A stretch of DNA of 13,713 nt from an uncultured Acidobacteriota bacterium (lineage in GTDB: Bacteria > Acidobacteriota > JAAYUB01). The notes beneath the pieces are model-generated. The model saw only the letters and a program-made list of their open reading frames with translations. It was not told where the DNA came from and did no database searches. The stretch is from NCBI GenBank assembly GCA_937925645.1, contig CALAMB010000412.1, positions 1 to 13,713 on the forward strand, written 5' to 3'. Below, one piece after another: positions 1 to 8,200 of this stretch (position 1 is its first letter; every line of letters starts with the position of its first letter). The position numbers were made by a program, and so were the translations under genes.

Positions 1-432
1 GGGCTCCCGCCGTTCCTGACCAAGGGCGCCGGCATGTTCTCCGGCATGATGCTCAGCCAGTACACCGCCGACAGCCTCATCGTGGAACAGCGCATCCTGT
101 CGATGCCGGCCAGCACCCAATCGATTCCGGCCGCCGCCGACCAGGAAGACTTCGTGTCCATGGGCATGAACACGGCGATCAAAAACCATCAGATCTTCGA
201 CAACGCCTGCGGCGTCCTGGGCATCGAGTTCATGGCCGCTGCCCAGGGGTTGGACTTCCGGACCTTCACGCCAGGCACCGGCGTCCGCGCGGCTCACGGG
301 GTGATCCGAAAATACGTCGCCCACCTCGGCGAAGACCGGCCGCTCTACCCCGACCACACCCGGATGAAGGAGCTGGTGCGCTCCTGCGAAATCCTGGAAA
401 CTGTGGAGGACGCCATCGGCAGCCTCGGCTAG
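1..432 (+). CDS. hutH: Histidine/aromatic amino acid ammonia-lyase family protein, C-terminal part (5' end outside window)
   Basis: The reading frame is open from base 1 and ends at TAG 430-432, giving the last 143 residues of a protein that normally has about 500. It begins GLPPFL and continues with a SGMM-SQYTA stretch, PAST-SIP, then QEDFVSMG and an IEFMAAAQGLDFR segment. This order matches the C-terminal helical domain of HutH-type lyases, which deaminate L-histidine to urocanate (or tyrosine/phenylalanine to the aryl acrylate) in the cytoplasm using an MIO cofactor. The Ala-Ser-Gly that forms MIO lies upstream of the window, so the catalytic core cannot be checked. Most bacterial HutH proteins have QEDHVSM here; this one has Phe for His, so a tyrosine/phenylalanine lyase or aminomutase remains possible. 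The family is secure; the substrate is not. No other hut genes follow, so any histidine-utilisation operon would have to lie upstream. Confidence 0.88.
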   Translation, partial: GLPPFLTKGAGMFSGMMLSQYTADSLIVEQRILSMPASTQSIPAAADQEDFVSMGMNTAIKNHQIFDNACGVLGIEFMAAAQGLDFRTFTPGTGVRAAHGVIRKYVAHLGEDRPLYPDHTRMKELVRSCEILETVEDAIGSLG

Positions 433-443
433 ACGGAAACTCG

Positions 444-480
444 CACCGGCCGCGGGGAATGAACCGCTTGGCGGCCGGTG
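444..480 (+). terminator. 10-bp hairpin after the ammonia-lyase gene, possible terminator
   Basis: CACCGGCCGC at 444-453 is exactly complementary to GCGGCCGGTG at 471-480, with a 17-nt loop. It begins 12 nt after the stop codon of the lyase gene. There is no U-tract after the stem, so it is not a canonical intrinsic terminator. It could end transcription weakly or protect the 3' end of the message. It also covers the GTG at 478, which argues against using that codon as the start of the next gene. Confidence 0.4.
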
Positions 481-501
481 ATTCACGGGTCGTGCACCAT
501 C

Positions 502-2070
502 ATGAACCGCTCCGTCATTCGATCGGTTGGGTCACTCCTGCTGTTTCTCGCGATCCTGCCCGCCGGCTGCCGCCGGGCGGACGAATGGCTTCGGCTTGAT
601 GGCCGGTCCGAACTGCGCATCGCGCTCCCCACCGGGCCGCTCCACCTGGACCCCCACCTGGACGCGGAAGAAATCAGCAACATCTTCTACCATCACCTGT
701 TCGATCCGCTTGTCTTCCTGGACGAAAACCTGACGGTCCGGCCGTGGCTCGCCCGTTCCTGGAGCAATCCCGATCCGCGCACCTGGCTGTTCAACCTGCG
801 TGCCGACGCCGTCTTTCAAGACGGGCGGCCCGTCACGGCCGCCGACGTGGCCTTCAGCCTGGAGCGCATCCGGCAGCTCGGACAGTCGCCCAAGCAGACC
901 CTGCTTTCGTCGGTACGGTCCGTTCGGGCAGTGTCTGCCGACACTGTCGAAATCGTGACGCATGAGCCATACGCGCCGCTGCTGGGCAAGTTGTCGCAGA
1001 TCATGATCGTCCCGGCAAACCGCTACCGCAGCCGGCCTGTCGACGACACCAAGCGCACCCCGTTCGGATCCGGTCCGTATCGGTTGGCCGCCCGTTATGG
1101 CGATCGGGAATATCTCCTCGAAGCGGTGCCGGACCATTGGCATTTCCGGCGGCTGTTCCGCCGCGTCCGCGTGCTGGTGGAGCCGGACGACGCGGCCCGG
1201 GCCGAGCTGCTGGCGCAAGGCCGGGCGGACCTGGTCTCCGCGCCCGCACCCGGCCGGATCCCGGCCCTCCGCGCCGACGGACGCTTCACCGCCCCGGTCT
1301 CGCCGGGGCTGCGCCTGGTCTATCTCGGACTCACCTTCCGCGAGCGGCTCGCCGACGGCCGGACCAATCCCTTCCGCGACGTCGCGGTGCGCCGCGCGGT
1401 GTCCATGGCGCTGGATCGGACCCGGTTGACCACCGGGCCGCTGGAGCACATGGGCGAACCCGCGGTCCAGGTCGTCTCCCGCTCGGTGTTCGGTTACACC
1501 CCCGACGCCTCACACCCCGGCCACGACACGACACGGGCCCGCGCCTTGTTGCGCCAAGCTCGTTTTCCCCGGCACGCACCCATCGAACTCCGCTACCCCA
1601 GCGCCAAGTACTTCCGCGTCCGTGAAGTCGCCGAGGAATGCGCCCGGCAACTGGCGGACGTCGGGATCCAGACCGTCCCGACCGCGGTCGACAAGCTGGC
1701 CTATCTCCGGTCCGACGAAACGGCCCGGTCCGACATATTTCTGGCGAGCTGGATCCCGCTCACCGGGGACGCCTCCGACATCTTCGAAGCCTGCTTCCAT
1801 TCCCGTGGCCGCGATCCCAATTTCGGCTGGTACAACAGCGTCGGCTACAGCAATCCGGAACTCGATCGGATGATCGTCGCCAGCACCCGGACAGCCGACC
1901 GGCAGCAGCGCCTGGAATTGCTGCAGCGAATCCTGATCCGGGCGCAGGCGGATAACATCTGGATTCCCCTCCACTTCCAGAAGGACAGCTACGCCCACCG
2001 GCGGGAGTTGATCTGGCGGCCCCGCCTGGACCGCTACATCCTGGCGTTTGAGGTGGACGTCCGGTCCTGA
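502..2070 (+). CDS. ABC transporter substrate-binding protein, family 5 (peptide/nickel type), exported
   Basis: This is a 522-aa periplasmic or membrane-anchored solute-binding protein of the SBP_bac_5 (DppA/OppA) family, which captures peptides or similar ligands for an ABC importer. The ATG at 502 is preferred over an in-frame GTG at 478 because it puts a clean signal peptide at the N-terminus: basic MNRSVIR, a hydrophobic core of residues 9-19, then PAGC with Cys23. The -3 position is Pro, not the usual Leu, so lipidation is likely but the lipobox is imperfect. After the signal come the family's typical LDPHLD segment, a HLFDPLVFLDENL block, W-F-LR-DAVFQDGRPVTAADVAFSLER (the family signature region), a GSGPYRL motif and a NPFRDVAVRRAVSMALDR block, ending in WIPLHFQ. 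Length is normal. No permease or ATPase genes are adjacent, so it is an orphan here and its ligand cannot be inferred. Confidence 0.9.
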   Translation: MNRSVIRSVGSLLLFLAILPAGCRRADEWLRLDGRSELRIALPTGPLHLDPHLDAEEISNIFYHHLFDPLVFLDENLTVRPWLARSWSNPDPRTWLFNLRADAVFQDGRPVTAADVAFSLERIRQLGQSPKQTLLSSVRSVRAVSADTVEIVTHEPYAPLLGKLSQIMIVPANRYRSRPVDDTKRTPFGSGPYRLAARYGDREYLLEAVPDHWHFRRLFRRVRVLVEPDDAARAELLAQGRADLVSAPAPGRIPALRADGRFTAPVSPGLRLVYLGLTFRERLADGRTNPFRDVAVRRAVSMALDRTRLTTGPLEHMGEPAVQVVSRSVFGYTPDASHPGHDTTRARALLRQARFPRHAPIELRYPSAKYFRVREVAEECARQLADVGIQTVPTAVDKLAYLRSDETARSDIFLASWIPLTGDASDIFEACFHSRGRDPNFGWYNSVGYSNPELDRMIVASTRTADRQQRLELLQRILIRAQADNIWIPLHFQKDSYAHRRELIWRPRLDRYILAFEVDVRS

Positions 2071-2083
2071 TCGTCGGCTTCAC

Positions 2084-2118
2084 CCACCAAGTAGCTTGAC
2101 GTCCGGCGCGCTTGGTGG
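2084..2118 (+). other. 8-bp dyad between the solute-binding protein and DUF1846 genes
   Basis: CCACCAAG at 2084-2091 pairs exactly with CTTGGTGG at 2111-2118 around a 19-nt loop, 14 nt after the preceding stop codon. A short T-rich run (CCTTTTGT) follows about 9 nt later, so it may act as a weak terminator. The loop contains GCTTGACG, which also reads as a -35-like element. The dyad could therefore be an operator over the promoter of the next gene. Confidence 0.35.
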
Positions 2119-2124
2119 CATTGT
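2096..2124 (+). promoter_or_regulatory. Weak sigma-70-like promoter candidate for the DUF1846 gene
   Basis: TTGACG at 2096-2101 (5 of 6 to the -35 consensus) is followed after 17 nt by CATTGT at 2119-2124 (3 of 6 to the -10 consensus, keeping A2 and the final T). The position, about 38 nt upstream of the GTG start, fits a short leader. The -10 is poor and the element overlaps the dyad, so confidence is low. Confidence 0.3.
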
Positions 2125-2161
2125 GTCCTTTTGTCAATCGCCGCACTCGACGGGAGGAACC

Positions 2162-3676
2162 GTGCCCACTCGACCTGGTTTCGACAACGACAAGTATCTG
2201 CGCGAACAGACCGCCGCCATCCTGGAGCGGATGCACCGGTTCAACGACAAACTCTACCTGGAATTCGGCGGCAAGCTGCTCTACGACCTTCATGCGGCGC
2301 GGGTGCTGCCCGGTTACGATCCCAACGTCAAGATGCGGCTGCTGCTCCAACTCCGCGACCAGGCCGACATCATTCTCTGTATCTTCGCCGGCGACATCGA
2401 AAAGCGCAAGGTGCGCGCCGACTTCGGCATCAGCTACGACGCCGACGCCCTCAAGCTCATCGACGACCTGGCCGACCGGGGCATCGAGATCACGGCCGTG
2501 GTCATCACCCGCTACGATGACCAGCCGGCCGCCCGGATTTTCAAGAACAAGCTGGAGCGCCGTCAGGTGCGCGTTTACACTCATCGCGCCACCCCCGGCT
2601 ACCCCACCGACATCGACCGGATCGTGAGCGACGAGGGCTACGGCGCCAATCCATACATCGAGACCACCAAGCCGCTGGTCGTGGTGACGGGGCCCGGCCC
2701 CGGCAGCGGGAAGTTGGCCACTTGCCTGGCCCAGCTCTACCACGACTACCGCCGCGGCCGCTCGGCGGGCTACGCCAAGTTCGAAACGTTCCCCATCTGG
2801 AACCTGCCGTTGAAGCATCCGGTCAACGTCGCCTACGAAGCCGCCACCGCCGAACTGCGCGATGTCAACGTCATCGACCCGCACCACCTTGAGGCCTACG
2901 GCCAGACCACCGTCAACTACAACCGCGACGTCGAAATTTTTCCCGCCCTGAAACGAATCATGGAAAAGATCACCGGCGCCGCGTCGCCCTACAATTCCCC
3001 CACCGACATGGGCGTCAATCGCTGCGGGTTCGGGGTCGTAGACGATGCCGCGGTCCAGGCCGCCGCCCGCCAGGAGATCATCCGCCGCTATTTCCGCTAC
3101 GCCTGCGAATACATGCTGGGACTGGTGGACCGCGAAACCGCCCAGCGGGTGGAGCTGCTGATGCGGGACAACGACCTCGCGCCCGAAGACCGGCCGGTGG
3201 TGAGTCCCGCCCGCGCCGCCGCCCGCTCCGCTGAAGACGGCGGCAAGGGGCACGACGGCATCTTCTGCGGCGCGGCGGTGGCGCTGCCCGACGGCACCGT
3301 GGTCGACGGGAAAAATTCGCCCCTCATGCACGCGGCCTCGAGCCTGGTGCTGAACGCCGCCAAGCGGCTGGCCGGGATTCCAGACCAGATCCACCTCCTG
3401 TCGCCGACCATCATCGATTCCATCGCCGGATTGAAGCGGCAGGTGTTCGGCAAGGATGTCAGCCTCGACCTCAACGAAACCCTCAATGCCCTGGCCATCA
3501 GCGCCACCACCAATCCGGCCGCGCAGCTGGCCATCGACACGCTGCGCGACCTGCGGGGATGCGAAGCCCACATCACCCACATCCCCGCCCCCGGTGACGA
3601 GGCCGGCTTGCGCGATCTCGGGATCAACCTGACTTCCGATCCGCAATTCTCAAGTCACCGCCTGTTCGTCCGCTGA
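2162..3676 (+). CDS. UPF0371/DUF1846 family protein of unknown function
   Basis: This is a 504-aa cytoplasmic protein matching the DUF1846 (UPF0371) family in length and sequence: FDNDKYL near the N-terminus, KLYLEFGGKL, FAGDIEKRKVRADFGISYD, TTKPLVVVTGPGPGSGK (residues 168-184), a DMGVN-CGFGVVDD block and a C-terminal HDGIFCGAAVALPDG segment. The GTG at 2162 is chosen as start because GGGAGG at 2152-2157 sits 4 nt ahead and the resulting protein has the expected family length; the frame is open further upstream to a TTG at 2048, but that overlaps the preceding gene and would add 38 non-conserved residues. TGPGPGSGK resembles a P-loop but does not fit the strict Walker A pattern, because the lysine is followed by Leu and the first Gly is one residue too early. 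I know no established biochemical role for the family. It is separated from both neighbours by dyads and may be transcribed alone. Confidence 0.9.
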   Translation: MPTRPGFDNDKYLREQTAAILERMHRFNDKLYLEFGGKLLYDLHAARVLPGYDPNVKMRLLLQLRDQADIILCIFAGDIEKRKVRADFGISYDADALKLIDDLADRGIEITAVVITRYDDQPAARIFKNKLERRQVRVYTHRATPGYPTDIDRIVSDEGYGANPYIETTKPLVVVTGPGPGSGKLATCLAQLYHDYRRGRSAGYAKFETFPIWNLPLKHPVNVAYEAATAELRDVNVIDPHHLEAYGQTTVNYNRDVEIFPALKRIMEKITGAASPYNSPTDMGVNRCGFGVVDDAAVQAAARQEIIRRYFRYACEYMLGLVDRETAQRVELLMRDNDLAPEDRPVVSPARAAARSAEDGGKGHDGIFCGAAVALPDGTVVDGKNSPLMHAASSLVLNAAKRLAGIPDQIHLLSPTIIDSIAGLKRQVFGKDVSLDLNETLNALAISATTNPAAQLAIDTLRDLRGCEAHITHIPAPGDEAGLRDLGINLTSDPQFSSHRLFVR

Positions 3677-3897
3677 TCCACGCCTCCCGGAATCGGCCAC
3701 TGGCGCCGCCCCAGGCTTGACGGGCGGCGGCGGCGAGTCTCCGCCCCATCACGCGACCATCCCGGCGATAGTCCCGTTCGCCCCGGCACTGGTCCGTTTC
3801 GTCCCACGCCCATCCCGCCCGGCACACCCGGGCCGAACTATCCCCGTCTCTCGTGCGTATTTGTTCACAGTATTTCAAGACAGCGGGAGCAACGGTC
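3677..3897 (+). other. Intergenic leader of the efflux operon, no clear promoter seen
   Basis: These 221 nt hold the hairpin at 3704-3729 and a second perfect hairpin, GCCCGG-CACAC-CCGGGC, at 3817-3833. No convincing -35/-10 pair could be read. An in-frame GTG at 3853 would extend the next gene by 15 residues but has no good ribosome-binding site. If the efflux operon has its own promoter it is most likely here and may not be of sigma-70 consensus type. Confidence 0.4.
3704..3729 (+). other. 8-bp GC-rich hairpin after the DUF1846 gene
   Basis: CGCCGCCC at 3704-3711 pairs exactly with GGGCGGCG at 3722-3729 around a 10-nt loop, 27 nt after the stop codon. There is no U-tract, so it would be a weak or factor-dependent terminator at best. 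The octamer GCTTGACG (3715-3722) lies in the loop and its closing base, as in the dyad upstream of the gene. Confidence 0.35.
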
Positions 3898-5160
3898 ATG
3901 CTGAACAAACTTTCCACACGGGTCAAAGTCTATGCGTTTCTGGGCTTCTGCGCCGTCCTGGTGGCCGGCGCCGTCGCTCTGAACAGCACCACCAAGACCG
4001 CCGCGGCCGATTCGAAGGCGACCGCCGCCAAGGCCAAGGACGGCGGCAAGGATGCGGTGCCGGTGGAGCTGGCTACCGTCAAGCGGGGCGAGATCTCGTC
4101 AATCGTCTCCGCCAGCACCAACCTGCGCGCCTTGCGCGAGGTCGACGTCGTCAGCCAGACCGATGGGATCGCCCGCCAGCTGACGGCCGAGGAGGGCGAC
4201 TTCGTCCAGGCGGGCGCCGTGCTCTGCGTTTTGGACGACACCGAGCTCCAGATCCGCCTGCAGTCCGCCCTCCAGAAAATGGCCCAGGCCAGACTCCAGT
4301 CGGAGAAAGCAATCATCCAGCAGGAAAAGACCGCGGTGCAGATCGCCAACCAAAAGGAAGAGCTGGCCCGCTATCAGGAGCTCTTCCAGAACCAGTTGGT
4401 CAGCGAACGCGAAGTCGCCCTGATCCGCTACCGGCTGGCCGAACTGGAACACGACGCCCGGGTGTCTGAATCCCAGAGCCGGGAACTCGTCCACCGCGTC
4501 GCCGAATTGGAAGCCGAACAGGCCCAGGTCTCTCTCGAGATCTCCCGGTGCCACATCCAAGCGCCGTTCGGCGGCTATATCGTCCAACGCCAGGTGGAAC
4601 TCGGCCGGACCGTGCGCACGATGGAACCGCTGTTCAAGCTCAGCGCCTTCTCCCCCCTGTACGCCGACGTATTCCTCTCCGAAGCCGAATCCCGGTCGGT
4701 TCTCAGCGGACAGGCCGCCTCCATCCGTTTGGGTGCGGACGCTGGCGCCCGCGCCGCGGGCACGGTGGCGCGGATCAGCCCGGTGGTGGACCAGTCCTCC
4801 GGCACGGTCAAGGTGACCGTGGAACAGCGGCAGCCGGAGAAGGGGTTCAAACCCGGCGCCTTCGTCATGGTGGGAATTGAAACTTCCCGCCGCACGGACG
4901 CTCTGCTGATTCCCAAGCGCGCGGTGCTCGATGAAGACGGCGATAAGTACGTGTATACCGTGCAGAATCAACTGGCCCACCGTTCGCCCGTCCGCCTCGG
5001 CGTCGAAACCGGCGGTCAGGTGGAAGTCCGTCACGGCTTGCAGGAAAACCAGCAGGTTGTTGTGGCCGGCCAGGGCGGTTTGAAGGAAGGATCCAAAATC
5101 AAGATCGTCCAGCTCAAGGGGAAGAACAGCCACGACCAGTTGGCCGAGCTCCGCCCGTAG
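3898..5160 (+). CDS. RND efflux periplasmic adaptor (membrane fusion protein, HlyD/AcrA type)
   Basis: This is a 420-aa adaptor that should bridge the inner-membrane RND permease to an outer-membrane channel. The start is ATG 3898, with GGGAG at 3885-3889 placed 8 nt ahead. Residues about 11-28 form one hydrophobic signal anchor without a lipobox cysteine. A beta segment and the first half of the lipoyl domain follow (about 60-112, with VSQTDGIARQLTAEEGDFV). A long helical hairpin of about 100 residues (113-215) is rich in Q, E, A and L. The second lipoyl half begins CHIQAPFGGYIVQRQVE at residue 218. A beta-barrel and membrane-proximal domain follow, with DQSSGTVKVTVEQ, KPGAFVMVGIE and LLIPKRAVL. 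All are standard features of RND adaptors. It leads an operon with two RND permeases. The substrate cannot be told from the sequence. Confidence 0.93.
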   Translation: MLNKLSTRVKVYAFLGFCAVLVAGAVALNSTTKTAAADSKATAAKAKDGGKDAVPVELATVKRGEISSIVSASTNLRALREVDVVSQTDGIARQLTAEEGDFVQAGAVLCVLDDTELQIRLQSALQKMAQARLQSEKAIIQQEKTAVQIANQKEELARYQELFQNQLVSEREVALIRYRLAELEHDARVSESQSRELVHRVAELEAEQAQVSLEISRCHIQAPFGGYIVQRQVELGRTVRTMEPLFKLSAFSPLYADVFLSEAESRSVLSGQAASIRLGADAGARAAGTVARISPVVDQSSGTVKVTVEQRQPEKGFKPGAFVMVGIETSRRTDALLIPKRAVLDEDGDKYVYTVQNQLAHRSPVRLGVETGGQVEVRHGLQENQQVVVAGQGGLKEGSKIKIVQLKGKNSHDQLAELRP

Positions 5161-5296
5161 GCGGACTATCCGAGCTGTGCCGCCGGTCCGCCTGCCCGGC
5201 GGTGACGCTGCAGGCCAATCGGCATCCCCGTGACCGGCGAAGCGGCTTCGATCCGGCGGCTCGCAGGCTGTCCACCCACATGCACAGGAGGCTGAC
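5161..5296 (+). other. Spacer between adaptor and first RND gene with two small hairpins
   Basis: The 136-nt spacer is unusually long for an operon this compact. It contains CCGCCGG/CCGGCGG (5180-5186 and 5196-5202, 9-nt loop) and CGAAG-CGG-CTTCG (5238-5250). Neither is followed by a U-tract. They may tune expression of the permeases relative to the adaptor. A strong ribosome-binding site, AGGAGG at 5286-5291, ends the spacer 5 nt before the next ATG. Confidence 0.35.
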
Positions 5297-8200
5297 ATGA
5301 ACTATATCCGCGGCGCCATCCACCGGCCCGTCACCGTGTCCATGTTCGTGGTGGCCGTGATTCTGTTCGGCATCGTTTCCCTGGATCGGCTGGCGCTCAA
5401 CCTCCTGCCCGACATCTCCTACCCGTCGCTGACTGTCGACACCGCCTACGCCGACGCCGCGCCGGAGGAGATCGAGAGCCTGATCACTCAGCCGGTTGAA
5501 GAGGCCGTCGGCGTCGTGTCCGGCCTCACCCGGATCAGTTCGGTCTCCCGGCCGGGCCAGTCCGAAGTCGTCCTGGAATTCAACTGGAAAACAGACATGG
5601 ACCTGGCGGTGCTGGACGTGCGGGAGAAACTCGACTTCGTCGAACTGCCCCGCGACGCCGACAAACCGGTGATCCTCCGGTTTGATCCGTCCCGGGATCC
5701 CATCATGCGCGTGCGGCTGCAGGGTTTGTCCGACCTCCGCCAGCTGCGTTTCTTCGCCGAAAAGGAACTGAAGAAGAACCTTGAGGCCATGGACGGCGTC
5801 GCCGCCATCAAGGTGGTGGGCGGCCTCGAGGAAGAAATTCAGATCAACATCGACGAGAAAAAGCTGGCCGAGCTGAACATTCCCATCACCCTGGTCACGG
5901 ACATCCTCCAGCGCGAAAACCTCAACATGGCGTCCGGTTCGCTGTACGACCAGGATTCGAGCTACATGGTCCGCACCCTGAACGAATTCAAATCCCTCGA
6001 CGAGATGCGCCGGATCATCGTCCGCGACGAGGGCGGCCGGCAGATCCGCCTGGAGGACATCGCCGAAGTGGTCCGCGGCGCCAAGGACCGTGAGGTAATC
6101 GCCCGGCTCGACGGCCGCGAGAGTGTCGAGGTGTCCATCTACAAGGAGGGTGACGCCAACACCGTCACCGTGGCCCGAACCGTGGCCCGCCGGTTGACGT
6201 CACTGAAGGACTCGAAGATCATTCCTGCCAACGTCAGCTACGCCATCGTGGCCAATCAAGCGGAGTTCATCGAACATGCGATCGACGAGGTCCGGGGCAA
6301 CGCGTGGCTGGGCGGCCTGCTGGCGACCGCCATCCTGTTCCTCTTCCTCAAGGACGTGCGCAGCACGCTGATGATCGGCCTGTCGATTCCCATTTCCATC
6401 ATGGCCACCTTCGCCCTGATGTACCAGACCGACCTGACGCTGAACATCATGTCGCTGGGCGGCATCGCCCTGGGAATCGGGATGCTGGTGGACAACTCCA
6501 TCGTGGTGCTCGAGGCCATCGACCGTCACAAGCGGTCCGGACTGGAGCTGGCGGAAGCGGTGTACCGGGGAACGCGGGAGGTCAGCCTGGCGGTCACGGC
6601 GTCCACCCTGACGACGGTGGCGGTCTTTCTGCCGCTGGTCTTCGTGGAGGGTGTCGCCGGCCAGTTGTTCAAGGACCAGGCGCTGACCATCACCTACTCG
6701 CTGCTGGCCTCGTTGGTGATCGCCCTGACGGTGCTGCCCATGCTGATGGCGGTCCGCTTCCGCCGTCCCGAAGAATTGTACGTCCCCGAACCGGCCGCGA
6801 CCAACACAGCGCCGACTGAACGGCCGCTCAGCCGCCGCGCGCTGTTGCGCCCGCTGCAACGCACGGTCCGTTGGCTCGGTCGGGGCCTGCGGGCCGCGTT
6901 CCGATTCGCGTTTGGCGCCACCGTCCACGTGATCCTGACAGACTTGCGCGGCATCTTCCGTTGGGTGGGCGGCCTGGCCAAGCGCGCCATCGGACCCGTG
7001 TTCGCGCCGTTCGACCGCGCCTTCGCCGCCCTGCAGCGGGCGTATCCGTCCGGGCTGCGGCTGGCGCTGGACCACAAGGCGCTGGTGGTCACGGCGACCC
7101 TGCTGCTGTCGCTGACAGCGGCCGGCCTGTACGCCACCCTTGGGACGGAATTGATTCCACCGCTCACCCAGGGCGAATTCACATTCGAGATCCAGTTGCC
7201 GGAAGGAACTTCCCTCGAGTACACGAACCGGCTCACCCAGGACCTAGAAAGCCGGATCCGGCAATATCCGGACGTGCAGACCGTCTTCTCCAGTGTCGGC
7301 GGGTCCAACGAGAACCAGTTCGCCCGCCAGGTCCGCAAAGAAAATACCGCCACGGTATACATCGCGATGAAAGACCGCTTGGACAAGGCGGCCGAAGCCC
7401 GCTGCCTGGATCGGATCCGCACCGATCTGGACACCCTGCCCGAAGTCACTTACACGTTCAGTCGGCCGGCCCACTTCACCTTCAAGCGACCCGTCGAGGT
7501 GGAGGTGGTCACCTATGACCTGGACCGGTTGCAGGCGATTTCTCGTCAGGTGACCGGAATTCTGAGCGGCATCAACGGCCTGAGCGACATCAAGACCACG
7601 GCGGAGATGGGCAATCCGGAAATCCATGTGATCTTCGACCGGGAGCGCCTCGCCCGCCTGGGCCTGGACGAGAACCAGGTCGCCCGGGTGATCCGGAACA
7701 AGATCCGCGGCGACGTGGCCACCCGCTTCAAGGAGCAGGACAAGCAGATCGACATCATGGTGCGCGCCAGCGAAAGCGACCGGACCACCGTGGCCCAGAT
7801 CAGCGAATTGGTCATCAACGCGGCGGCCGCCGGGAATGCCGCCGGCGTCCCCGCCCTCGCCGCGGGCGGCGTGTCCATCAAGCTGGGCTCGGTGGCCCGG
7901 GTCATAATGGCCCGTGGCCCGAACGAAATCCATCACATCAAGTCGTCCCGCGCGGCCGTGGTGTCCGCCAATCTGTCGGGCCGCGACCTCGGCAGCGTGT
8001 CCGCCGAAATCAACCGGGAGCTCCAGCGGCTGGCTCCGGAGTTGCCGCAAGACGCCACCGCGGCCCTGGGCGGCCAGAACGAGGAGCTCCAGACCGCCTA
8101 CCGCAGCCTGCTGTTCGCGCTGGGCCTCGCCGCGTTTCTGGTCTACCTGGTCATGGCCGCCCAGTTTGAGTCGCTGGTACACCCGTTCATCATCATGTTC

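Noticed and set aside
478..501. In-frame GTG at 478 as start of the solute-binding protein
   Set aside because: It sits in the 3' arm of a 10-bp hairpin and would add eight residues before a signal peptide that begins properly at ATG 502.
1760..3646. A 628-codon open frame on the minus strand opposite the solute-binding protein and DUF1846 genes
   Set aside because: It spans the boundary of two well-supported + strand genes and has V/G/D-rich antisense composition with no family match I recognise.
3853..3897. In-frame GTG at 3853 as an earlier start for the adaptor
   Set aside because: The ATG at 3898 has GGGAG 8 nt upstream and gives a normal signal anchor; the extra 15 residues would place polar sequence before it.
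3717..4469. A 250-codon + strand open frame over the start of the adaptor gene
   Set aside because: It is a different frame from the adaptor, low-complexity G/R/Q/P-rich, and has no domain signal.
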